DNA of 19,652 nucleotides from an uncultured Chloroflexota bacterium (lineage in GTDB: Bacteria > Chloroflexota > Anaerolineae > Aggregatilineales > Phototrophicaceae), in assembly GCA_937927665.1 (NCBI GenBank), contig CALBRY010000622.1:1-19652 (forward strand), given 5' to 3'. The translations under genes and the position numbers were made by a program. Under the pieces are notes generated by a model, which was not told where the DNA came from, did no database searches, and worked only from the letters and a program-made list of their open reading frames with translations. Shown here in pieces: positions 1-6,833 of this stretch; within the stretch, counting starts at the first letter, position 1, and every line of letters begins with the position of its first letter.

Positions 1-666
1 CAACCCGAACTCGTGGAGGGCGCGTAGGAATCCATGAAAGCGGCGCGGTCCCGGTGGCAGATCGTCGGCAACCCCGATAAAGCCGAACTCACGATAGCCG
101 CGCTCGGTGATCATCCAGCGCACACCTTCATAGGTTGCGCGTTCGTCATCTACGTAAACCACATCCACGCCTTCTAAATGCAGGTGACTACCCAGCATGG
201 AAACCGGTGTGTGAGTCTTGCCGAAATACATGTCGATGTCGTATTCAGTGAGGTGGATCGGCACCATAATCACACCGTCCACCGGACGGCGGGAGACGAC
301 CTGACAAAAGTGCTTTTCGTTCTCGTAAATATGATCGCTGTTGGAGATCAATACTTCATAGTCATGCTGGTGGGCAACATCCTGTACGGCGCGTGCAATC
401 GGATGATAAAAGCCGTTCGAGATATCGGCGATCATGAGCGCGATCGTCTGAGTGCGCTGTGTGCGTAGACTGCGCGCCAGCACATTAGGCAGATAACCCA
501 GTTCTTCAATTGCAGCAAGGACACGTGTACGGGTTTCTTCGCTGATATGTACCGCTGTGTCGTTCTCATTGAGGACGCGCGACACTGTTGGCTGCGAGAC
601 TCCCGCAAGTTTCGCTACGTCGTACATGGTCGGGCGCTTGGTCTGTGCCGGTGATTTCTTCACCAT
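1..666 (-). CDS. LacI-family transcriptional regulator, C-terminus outside window
   Basis: DNA-binding repressor of the LacI/GalR family that probably senses a sugar and controls the neighbouring arabinoside genes. The N-terminus carries the canonical helix-turn-helix and hinge: MYDVAKLAGVSQPTVSRVLN, then GYLPNVLARSLRT, whose hinge leucine in the LARSL segment is the residue LacI-family proteins insert into the operator centre. The start of the periplasmic-binding-like effector domain follows (TIALMIADISNGFYHPI). About 222 residues of the usual 330-350 are present and the frame is open at the window edge. I place the start at the ATG at 666; an in-frame ATG at 726 adds 20 residues, and neither has a strong ribosome binding site. 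It lies downstream of the GH127 gene behind a hairpin terminator, so it probably has its own promoter. A CAGCGCTG palindrome at 805-812 could be an autoregulatory site. Family is certain; the controlled genes are inferred from position only. Confidence 0.93.
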   Translation of the reverse strand, partial: MVKKSPAQTKRPTMYDVAKLAGVSQPTVSRVLNENDTAVHISEETRTRVLAAIEELGYLPNVLARSLRTQRTQTIALMIADISNGFYHPIARAVQDVAHQHDYEVLISNSDHIYENEKHFCQVVSRRPVDGVIMVPIHLTEYDIDMYFGKTHTPVSMLGSHLHLEGVDVVYVDDERATYEGVRWMITERGYREFGFIGVADDLPPGPRRFHGFLRALHEFGL

Positions 667-828
667 TTTCAACTTCCGTTCTGTCAGCGAGGGGGTTGCT
701 GCACCGATCACTTTTCTTCTCGCCATTAGTATATGGCATTGTTTTCGGAGGAATAGCCCCGAATCAGATAAAGCTCATTATTGTGTACGGGATTCAACCG
801 ACCGCAGCGCTGACACCCATATCCAAGT

Positions 829-859
829 AAAAGACATCCCAGATCGTGAGATGTCTTTT
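829..859 (-). terminator. Hairpin terminator after the GH127 gene
   Basis: Perfect 10-bp inverted repeat, AAAAGACATC at 829-838 and GATGTCTTTT at 850-859, with an 11-base loop. In the minus direction the stem closes with a T run, as in intrinsic terminators, and it sits 60 bases past the GH127 stop. The A/T-ended stem is symmetrical, so it could act in both directions. It separates GH127 from the lacI-type gene. Confidence 0.7.
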
Positions 860-918
860 GTTTTGAAGAATATTGTCCTTTTATAGGCTCCAGCGCTTCG
901 CGTTAGCTCAACATTCGC

Positions 919-2868
919 TTACTGCTCGCGTATCCACACGCGCATTTCGCCGGGTTGGCGGTTCGCCCACAAACTGTAGGGAATTGCCTTGAAGGAGACA
1001 ACATCTTGCGTATATTCGAGTAGGCTCTGCGGCTGATACAGCCCGCCTGCCCACGTTTTTGGCTCAGCGCGCACGCCTTCCCCGGTAATCACACCGACAC
1101 CTCCAAACAAGCTGCCATCGATGCTGCTTTCTAGTTTCGCGCCGCGCGGAATCACCAGATTCGCCAGATTCGCCCCATTATCAACTTCCTCTAGGCAGTA
1201 GATGACTGGACCACACTGCAAAGCGATGCAGCCCGCATCGTGACGTACTTGCGGATTCGCAGCGATGCGTTCGACGGGCATGGAAAGCGCCAAGTCTACA
1301 GTGTCGCCGCTGCTCCATTGGCGATCAACTACCGTATAGCCGCGATGGACGAGGGCGGTTGTCACCTTGCCGTTAATGTGTAGGGTGAAATCGCGGCACC
1401 AATCAGGAATGCGCAGGGCTAATTTGAACGTCGTCGGCTGATCGACGCGCACGGTCAGGTGAACATCTCCAGACCAAGGGTAGTTCGTCTCTTGATCGAT
1501 TTGAACTGCGCCGACAGGGAGCGCGACGCGCATATGGCAGTGGTTGTATAGATGCACGTAGATGGTGTCGGCGCTGTGCGACATGAAGTATGTCCCCATG
1601 TTGGCGACGATACGCGCCAGATTGGGCGGGCAGCACGGGCATACGAACCATTCTTGGCGTCGATAGTGGCGTGCTGTATTGATGCCGCTGAAATGCTCAT
1701 GGGGATTGACATAGGGGTACGACGCCAGCGGATTTGCGTAGAAGAAATCGTGACCATCATAGGACACGCCCGCCATGATGCCATTGTAGAGCGCGCGTTC
1801 CATCACATCTGTGTAACGGCTGTCCGGGTCAATATCAAACATGCTCTTTGCCCAGAACACCAGCGCGATCGAGGCGCATGTTTCGGCGTAGGCAGTCTCA
1901 TTAGGGAGATCGTAGCCGAAAGTAAAGCCTTCATTGGCGTGTGCAGGACCTAACCCGCCCGTGATATACATCTGGTGACTGGTCAGGTCGTCCCAGATCA
2001 CACGCAGTGCTTCCAGCAAGCTGCTGTCGCCTGTGTGATTAGAAACATCCGCCGCGCCTGCGTACAGATAGGCTGCGCGCACTGCGTGACCAGTCGCAGT
2101 GTTTTGTTCGCGCAGCGGTTTGTGCGCCTGACAGTAGTGATAGGACTTGAACCAGAACTTGCTTGGATCATCGCCACGCTCCGCGGCTTCGATATCGAAG
2201 AAATTCGGAGACTGCCCACGCTCATCGACGAAATACGTGGCGAGGTCAAGGTAGCGGCGCTCGCCTGTCGTCCGGTAGAGCCTAATCAGTCCCAATTCGA
2301 CTTCCGGGTGTCCACAATACCCGTGCCGCTGATGCTCACCGGGACCAAAACGCTCGGCAATGTGATCGGCATAGCGCGTCAGGGCATTGAGCAGGGCACG
2401 CTTTCCGGTCGCTTGATAATAAGCGGCGGCGCTTTCCATCAGATGCCCAGCGTCGTAGAGTTCATGCCAGTCGCGCAGATTGCGCCATTTCTGCTCCGGT
2501 TCGATCACCGTGAAATAGCTGTTGAGATACCCATCGGGAAGCTGTCCCGCTTCAATTCGCTCGATCACGTCGTCGGCAAGGCGTTCCAATTCGGGATCAG
2601 GATAGCTTTGCAAGCTGTATCCGACAGCTTCCAGCCACTTACCGAGATCGGAGTCCCAGAACTTATGCACGATATGATGATCGAAACGCGGATCGGCATC
2701 GCCGCCATGCAGGTGCCAAGCATCGGTGCGATTCGTAGTTTCGAGTTGATGATAGATCGCGGGGATGGTGCTAAGGCGGTTCGTTGTCTGGCGCTCACCC
2801 CAGTATCCGCCGCTGATACGGACCTGATTAGAACCGACTGAACTTAAGGGCTGCCAATTTGTAACCAT
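919..2868 (-). CDS. GH127 (DUF1680) beta-L-arabinofuranosidase
   Basis: Glycoside hydrolase of family 127, related to bifidobacterial HypBA1, which releases L-arabinose from beta-1,2-linked arabinofuranosyl disaccharides of hydroxyproline-rich glycoproteins. With the start chosen here (649 residues) the active-site set is complete: NEGF supplies the acid/base Glu (residue 313), AETC supplies zinc ligands Glu329 and Cys331, and FVCPCCPPN supplies Cys412 (nucleophile and ligand) and Cys413. Spacing between these elements follows HypBA1 (E322, E338, C340, C417, C418). An (alpha/alpha)6 barrel comes first and beta-sandwich domains from about residue 450. No signal peptide, so it acts in the cytoplasm on imported sugars. 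A longer frame starts at 2937, but the ATG at 2868 is preceded by AAAGG seven bases upstream and gives the family's usual N-terminus (WQPLSSVGSNQVRISGGYW). Divergent from the transporter genes. Other GH127/DUF1680 specificities are possible. Confidence 0.93.
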   Translation of the reverse strand: MVTNWQPLSSVGSNQVRISGGYWGERQTTNRLSTIPAIYHQLETTNRTDAWHLHGGDADPRFDHHIVHKFWDSDLGKWLEAVGYSLQSYPDPELERLADDVIERIEAGQLPDGYLNSYFTVIEPEQKWRNLRDWHELYDAGHLMESAAAYYQATGKRALLNALTRYADHIAERFGPGEHQRHGYCGHPEVELGLIRLYRTTGERRYLDLATYFVDERGQSPNFFDIEAAERGDDPSKFWFKSYHYCQAHKPLREQNTATGHAVRAAYLYAGAADVSNHTGDSSLLEALRVIWDDLTSHQMYITGGLGPAHANEGFTFGYDLPNETAYAETCASIALVFWAKSMFDIDPDSRYTDVMERALYNGIMAGVSYDGHDFFYANPLASYPYVNPHEHFSGINTARHYRRQEWFVCPCCPPNLARIVANMGTYFMSHSADTIYVHLYNHCHMRVALPVGAVQIDQETNYPWSGDVHLTVRVDQPTTFKLALRIPDWCRDFTLHINGKVTTALVHRGYTVVDRQWSSGDTVDLALSMPVERIAANPQVRHDAGCIALQCGPVIYCLEEVDNGANLANLVIPRGAKLESSIDGSLFGGVGVITGEGVRAEPKTWAGGLYQPQSLLEYTQDVVSFKAIPYSLWANRQPGEMRVWIREQ

Positions 2869-2965
2869 GTTGCGACCTTTTCTGAAATCGAATGCATAAG
2901 TAAACCTTGCCTCCAATGTTATGAAAAATGGGGACACTGAACAATAGGTGAATCAGAACGACTCC

Positions 2966-2981
2966 CGCTTTTGGGAAAGCG
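2966..2981. promoter_or_regulatory. Operator-like inverted repeat near the GH127 start
   Basis: CGCTTT, four bases, AAAGCG: a perfect 6-bp dyad about 100 bases upstream of the GH127 start codon. The right arm forms part of GGAAAGCGCC, which resembles half of a LacI-family or cre-type site (TGAAAGCGCTTTCA). A role as operator is inferred. Confidence 0.35.
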
Positions 2982-3045
2982 CCTCAGAGTTTTCAAACGG
3001 TGAGCTTTTGCAGGATCTGCGCGTCAATCGCACTCCACAAGTCAT

Positions 3046-3059
3046 CATCGCGCGCGATG
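3046..3059. promoter_or_regulatory. 14-bp perfect palindrome CATCGCGCGCGATG
   Basis: Perfect self-complementary 14-mer between the divergent GH127 and importer genes, 75 bases upstream of the -35 box of the plus-strand promoter. It is CG-rich, unlike the AT-rich sequence around it. It could bind a dimeric regulator acting on both directions; the regulator is unknown. Confidence 0.35.
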
Positions 3060-3120
3060 CATATTCTGCCCTGGCACCGCTGAACAACTTGGAACTTTCA
3101 CCACGTAATTTTCAAATGAC

Positions 3121-3150
3121 TTGACATCCCGCCACATTTCATGCTCTAAT
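3121..3150 (+). promoter_or_regulatory. Sigma-70-type promoter for the importer operon
   Basis: TTGACA at 3121-3126 (perfect -35), an 18-base spacer, and TCTAAT at 3145-3150 (five of six), preceded by TGC, an extended -10. The predicted transcript starts near 3157, immediately before the palindrome at 3165-3180, and runs about 275 bases before the first start codon. This is the best promoter match I found in the window. Confidence 0.65.
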
Positions 3151-3164
3151 GAATGTGCTGAATA

Positions 3165-3180
3165 CGAATACATGTATTCG
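3165..3180. promoter_or_regulatory. Operator candidate: 16-bp perfect palindrome CGAATACATGTATTCG
   Basis: Perfect 16-bp palindrome at about +8 to +23 of the predicted transcript, a place where a bound repressor would block transcription. A degenerate copy of its core (AAACATGTATCG, centred near 3229) lies 57 bases downstream. The centre is CATG rather than the CG of classical LacI operators, so the LacI-type gene in the window may not be its ligand; a GntR- or AraR-like protein is an alternative. Confidence 0.5.
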
Positions 3181-3433
3181 GTTGCATCGTAGAAATTGTG
3201 TATCTTTTCTTGTGAAGCATCTATAAACATGTATCGACCATTGAGTATCATGGCTGTCTATCTTAAGACCACACAAACCCCCGTTGGGCTTATCCATCAG
3301 CACGATTTTTCCTTGATGGTTGGATCCCTCGAACGGCTGCAGCATTCCACATGGAAGGGGGTGAAGCGGCACCTACTGTTGCCCTGAACACCAGATGAAT
3401 TTGTGAACACTCTATTTCTATAAGGAGCTTTTC

Positions 3434-4795
3434 ATGACCAAGCGTATGTCTTTGTTCTCCGTGTCGATGGCAGTCATCGTGCTGACCTTCATGCTCGCCG
3501 TTTCCAGCGTAAATATCTCCGCTCAGGATGCCACCCCCACACCCGCCCCGACGGCAACTCCGATTGTGGCAGACATCGGCAGCGGCGGTACTCACATCTC
3601 TTTCTGGAACGGTTTGACCGGTTCCGACGGCGTGACCCTCAATGAAATGCTGGCGGGGTTCGCCGCAGAAAACCCGGACGTGTCGGTCACGGTCGAGATG
3701 ATCGTTTGGAACACCCTGTATCAGAAACTCCAAACGGCATTCGTTGCTGGAACCCAGCCAGACGTGTTCCTGCTCCATGCATCCGAAGTTCCTCAATACG
3801 CCAGCTACGGCGTGCTCCGCGACTTGGGCGATCAGTACACCTCTGGTGGCGGTTGGCTTCCCGATGAAGACATTTCTGAAACCACGATGAGTGGTATGGT
3901 GTGGGACGGCGTGATTTATGGCATTCCGCTGGACAATCATGGTCGTGGTCTGTGGATCAATACGGACATGTTTGAAGCTGCCGGTATCTCCACCGATCCT
4001 GCTTCCGCTCCGACGACGTATGAAGGTTGGGTTGAGCTGTTCCAACTGCTGACGCTCGATGCGAATGGCAATAACGCGCTGTCACCCGATTTCGATCCCG
4101 AAAACGTGGTGCAGTGGGGTTACACGGTTGGCGAGTGGCCGAACGTCAATTTCCTTGCCGCGCTCTATCAAAACGGCGGTTCGTTCCTGAGCGAAGACGG
4201 CACGACGATCACGGTTAACTCTGAGGCAGGTATCGCGGCGCTGCAGCAGGCAGTCGATCTGGTTTACACGTATCATGTGTCGCCGCCGGCGGCTGGTTTC
4301 GATACGTGGCAGGGCTTCGGTGCGGGTATGGTTGCCGTCCTTCCGACAGGCACATGGTATCGCAATCAATCACTGCTCCAGACGGACATCCACAGCATGG
4401 CTTGGCCGAACTGGCAGTTCGGAGCCGAACCGGCGACATGGTTTGGTGCTCACACCTTCATGATCCCCGCCACGACCGAAGGCGAGAAGCTCGACGCTGT
4501 GCTGCGGATGATCGAATGGGTCAGCGCGAATCAGGTGATCTGGGCGTCTTCAGGTCAGGTGCCCGCACGTCTGTCTGCTCAAGCAGAACTCGATGCTGAA
4601 CTCTATCCGTCCAACATTCTTCTCGGTCAGAACTTCTCCGAGTATGGTATTCAGGATCCGCGCACAACGGTTACGCAGGAACTTCTCACCCTCCTCGACG
4701 TTGGTCTGCAAGAAGCGCTCAACGGCATTAAGCCGGCTGATCAGGCGCTGAACGACGCAGCAGCGCTGATGCAGGAAGCTCTGGATCGGCAGTAA
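3434..4795 (+). CDS. ABC sugar transporter substrate-binding protein, family 1 (CUT1)
   Basis: Extracellular solute-binding protein that captures a sugar, here probably arabinose or arabino-oligosaccharides, for the two permeases downstream. A Sec signal peptide (residues 1 to about 30, hydrophobic VSMAVIVLTFMLAVSS, likely cleaved at ISA/Q) is followed by a Thr/Pro linker (DATPTPAPTATP), a style common in Chloroflexota. The mature part begins with HISFWNGLTG and continues with the family pattern of a lobe rich in W/F/Y and a QPDVF segment. At 453 residues it has normal length. There is no lipobox cysteine, so how it stays at the cell surface is unclear. Start fixed by AAGGAG at 3422-3427, six bases before the ATG. 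First gene of the operon and separated from the permeases by a strong hairpin, which would leave it in excess. It resembles AraN in context, but the ligand is inferred from the neighbouring hydrolases. Confidence 0.93.
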   Translation: MTKRMSLFSVSMAVIVLTFMLAVSSVNISAQDATPTPAPTATPIVADIGSGGTHISFWNGLTGSDGVTLNEMLAGFAAENPDVSVTVEMIVWNTLYQKLQTAFVAGTQPDVFLLHASEVPQYASYGVLRDLGDQYTSGGGWLPDEDISETTMSGMVWDGVIYGIPLDNHGRGLWINTDMFEAAGISTDPASAPTTYEGWVELFQLLTLDANGNNALSPDFDPENVVQWGYTVGEWPNVNFLAALYQNGGSFLSEDGTTITVNSEAGIAALQQAVDLVYTYHVSPPAAGFDTWQGFGAGMVAVLPTGTWYRNQSLLQTDIHSMAWPNWQFGAEPATWFGAHTFMIPATTEGEKLDAVLRMIEWVSANQVIWASSGQVPARLSAQAELDAELYPSNILLGQNFSEYGIQDPRTTVTQELLTLLDVGLQEALNGIKPADQALNDAAALMQEALDRQ

Positions 4796-4822
4796 GCAGC
4801 ATCGGATAGTGAATTAAGTCTT

Positions 4823-4857
4823 TGTGGGGTGGATCAATGATCTACCCCACACTTTTC
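4823..4857 (+). terminator. Hairpin terminator between binding protein and permeases
   Basis: TGTGGGGT at 4823-4830 pairs with ACCCCACA at 4844-4851, and the inner GATCA/TGATC segments extend the stem. The sequence after it is CTTTTCTTA. It lies 28 bases past the binding-protein stop and 55 bases before the permease start. Such partial terminators commonly let a binding protein be made in excess over its membrane components. Confidence 0.8.
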
Positions 4858-4905
4858 TTAGGCATAGTACACGAATTATAAGTCTCTTAGGGAGCCATTT
4901 GGCAT

Positions 4906-5844
4906 ATGGCTGAAAACACTGGACAAAGGCTCACCGAGCCAAGACGATTCGCGCTACCATTTAAACTCAACCTGAGAACACGCGAGGCACTCGCGGCGTA
5001 TCTCTTTCTGACACCGTTTCTGATCTTTTTTGCGATCTTCTTCGTGCGCGCCGCTTTCTCGTCGTTTGAGTTGAGCTTCTACGACTGGCGGCTGCTGCGC
5101 CCCAATCGCCCCTATGTCGGACTCGACAATTATGTCGACCTGTTCAACGACCCGATCTGGTGGGATTCGGTACGCAACACCATCTATTTCGCGGCGCTCA
5201 CAGTGTTCGGAACCACCTCCATCGGGCTTCTGGCGGCAGTTGCTGTCACAAGACCAGTTCGCGGTCAGGGGTTTTTCCGTATTCTATTTTATGTTCCTCA
5301 GTTGATGTCGGTCGGCGCAATGGGATTGATCTGGAACTGGCTGCTTAGTACGCAGTTCGGGGTCATCAACTATCTTTTGAGCTTCATTGGTATTCGTCCG
5401 ATCAACTGGTTAGGCGACCCGAATCTGGTTATTCCAGCGCTCAGTATGTCAACGATTTGGTGGTCATTCGGTTTCCCGATGCTGATCTTTATTGCCGGTT
5501 TGCAGAGCATTCCGGAGCATCTCTATGAAGCCGCAAGAATCGATGGCGCAAACGCTAGGCAAATCTTCTTCCGCATCACGATCCCGCTGCTGCGTCCGAC
5601 GATCCTATTTGTAACCGTGACCGGGGTCATCAGTCATTTCCAAGTCTTTGGACAACCCTACATTATTACCGCTGGCGGTGGACCCGGGCGATCGTCTTGG
5701 ACGGTGATCATTTACTTGTATCAGCAGGCATGGGTCGCATTCCGGATGGGATACGGTGCTGCTGTGGCGGTGGCAATCGCTATGATTATGGCAGTGATCA
5801 CGGTTTTCCAGTTCCTCCTGATTAGCCGCAGAGTGGACTACTAG
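4906..5844 (+). CDS. ABC sugar transporter permease, MalF/AraP type (CUT1)
   Basis: Inner-membrane permease subunit, one half of the sugar channel. The 312-residue protein has a short basic N-terminus, a first membrane helix at about residues 30-50 (LAAYLFLTPFLIFFAIFFV) and around five further helices. The cytoplasmic EAA loop that docks the ATPase is at residues 208-215 (EAARIDGA), followed by the expected ITIPLLRPT. AGGGAG at 4889-4894 stands 11 bases before the ATG. The next permease starts 12 bases after the stop. No ATP-binding gene is present; CUT1 importers often use a shared MsiK/UgpC-type ATPase encoded elsewhere. Family assignment is firm; substrate is inferred from the adjacent arabinosidases. 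Confidence 0.95.
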   Translation: MAENTGQRLTEPRRFALPFKLNLRTREALAAYLFLTPFLIFFAIFFVRAAFSSFELSFYDWRLLRPNRPYVGLDNYVDLFNDPIWWDSVRNTIYFAALTVFGTTSIGLLAAVAVTRPVRGQGFFRILFYVPQLMSVGAMGLIWNWLLSTQFGVINYLLSFIGIRPINWLGDPNLVIPALSMSTIWWSFGFPMLIFIAGLQSIPEHLYEAARIDGANARQIFFRITIPLLRPTILFVTVTGVISHFQVFGQPYIITAGGGPGRSSWTVIIYLYQQAWVAFRMGYGAAVAVAIAMIMAVITVFQFLLISRRVDY

Positions 5845-5856
5845 AGGAGATAGATC

Positions 5857-6702
5857 ATGAACCTTAGAAAATCCTCACTGTTCCGCTATTGGGGAGTCTA
5901 TGTTTTACTAGCGGTACTCTCGGCGGTTGTTCTATTTCCTTTGATTATTACGGTTTCGCAATCCCTCATGACCAACCAAGAAGTCAATCGCTGGCCTCCT
6001 CAGGTATTTCCAAATCAGCCGACGATTGAAAGTTATCAACTCGTGCTGACTCAGCAGGATGTTCGGTTGGATATGTGGCTGCGCAACAGTTTGTTTGCGG
6101 CTGCCGGATACACCCTTGCGGTATTGGTGATTTGTACACCTGCCGCTTATGCCTTTGCCCGGCTCCGTTTTCCCGGCAACAAACTACTGTTTGCTATCCT
6201 GTTGGTGACAATTATGATCCCCGGGCAGGTCACGCTCATTCCCAACTACATGTTGATGCGCGACTTGAGATGGCTGGATTCATTTAACGCGCTCATCTTC
6301 CCCGGTGCCGCGAATGTTTTTGGGGTGTTCCTGCTGCGGCAGTTCTTCATGCAAATTCCTGTGGAACTAGAAGAGGCGGCTGTGCTTGATGGCGCTAGCT
6401 ATTTCGGGCGCTTCTGGCATGTGATTCTGCCGCTTTCTACCAACGCACTCACGGCGCTTGCTATCTTTGTTTTTCTCGGTCACTACAATGATTTGTTCTG
6501 GCCTATCATCGTCACCAGCAGTCTGGAAACGCGCACGCTGCCAGTTGGACTGTCAATTATCCAGTCATCTTATGCCGGACAATATCGCCCGATGATTTTA
6601 GCCGGGGTGGTGTTGTCGACACTGCCAATTCTGATTGTGTATGCGATTTTCCAGCGCCGGATTATTCAGGGAGTCACGCTGACCGGAATGGGCGGTCGCT
6701 AG
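5857..6702 (+). CDS. ABC sugar transporter permease, MalG/AraQ type (CUT1)
   Basis: Second permease subunit, pairing with the preceding one to form the channel. The 281-residue protein has the MalG-type layout: first helix at residues 12-34, then a periplasmic loop, five more helices and a short C-terminal tail ending QGVTLTGMGGR, close to the usual QGLTAGAVKG ending of the family. The EAA loop is EAAVLDGA at residues 173-180, followed by HVILPLS. A clear AGGAG at 5845-5849 begins right after the stop of the first permease and lies seven bases before the ATG, so the two are translated from one message. After the stop, 131 bases containing a hairpin lead into the GH51 gene. Confidence 0.95.
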   Translation: MNLRKSSLFRYWGVYVLLAVLSAVVLFPLIITVSQSLMTNQEVNRWPPQVFPNQPTIESYQLVLTQQDVRLDMWLRNSLFAAAGYTLAVLVICTPAAYAFARLRFPGNKLLFAILLVTIMIPGQVTLIPNYMLMRDLRWLDSFNALIFPGAANVFGVFLLRQFFMQIPVELEEAAVLDGASYFGRFWHVILPLSTNALTALAIFVFLGHYNDLFWPIIVTSSLETRTLPVGLSIIQSSYAGQYRPMILAGVVLSTLPILIVYAIFQRRIIQGVTLTGMGGR

Positions 6703-6790
6703 TATTTTTGAAGGTCAACAACTGAACGCGAAACAGCAGGATCACGGGAGTTGATCTTGAGGGGATCTGTCTGTCATTTCCCCAATGCCC

Positions 6791-6811
6791 GTTTGGTTGC
6801 TTCGACCAAAC
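6791..6811 (+). repeat. Intercistronic hairpin before the GH51 gene
   Basis: GTTTGGT at 6791-6797 and ACCAAAC at 6805-6811 form a perfect 7-bp stem that can extend inward by a wobble pair and a G-C pair. It ends 22 bases before the GH51 start codon and just before its ribosome binding site (AAAAGG). No T run follows, so it is more likely an mRNA stability or processing element, or an operator, than a terminator. Confidence 0.5.
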
Positions 6812-6833
6812 CATGATCTAAAAGGAAAAACTC

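Larger units (their letters stand above)
2869..3433. promoter_or_regulatory. Divergent regulatory region between GH127 and the ABC importer
   Basis: 565 bases without a believable gene; the short frames here have no ribosome binding site and no recognisable product. It holds the likely start of both transcripts: a strong plus-strand promoter at 3121-3150, three dyads (2966-2981, 3046-3059, 3165-3180) and a leader of roughly 275 bases before the binding-protein gene. The leader contains a weaker stem, CCATCA at 3294-3299 with TGATGG at 3314-3319. I see no convincing minus-strand promoter for GH127 and no riboswitch class that I recognise. Confidence 0.7.

Noticed and set aside
557..886. Plus-strand frames over the start of the lacI-type gene and the following gap
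   Set aside because: They mirror the helix-turn-helix region and continue through the terminator hairpin; no support as genes.
1975..2841. 288-codon open frame on the plus strand
   Set aside because: It lies wholly opposite the GH127 gene, whose active-site motifs are intact; the composition is that of a complementary-strand shadow.
2869..2937. 23-residue N-terminal extension of the GH127 protein
   Set aside because: The ATG at 2868 has a good ribosome binding site and gives the normal family N-terminus, while the extension does not look like protein of this family.
3157..3433. Riboswitch in the long leader of the binding-protein gene
   Set aside because: Only one weak stem is visible and it matches no riboswitch class that I can recognise by eye.
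3290..4045. 251-codon open frame on the minus strand
   Set aside because: Opposite the substrate-binding protein gene and its leader; His/Arg-rich, no domain, no ribosome binding site.
6761..6783. GGGGA/TCCCC stem after the second permease
   Set aside because: Only five pairs with a 13-base loop and no T run; too weak to list as a terminator.
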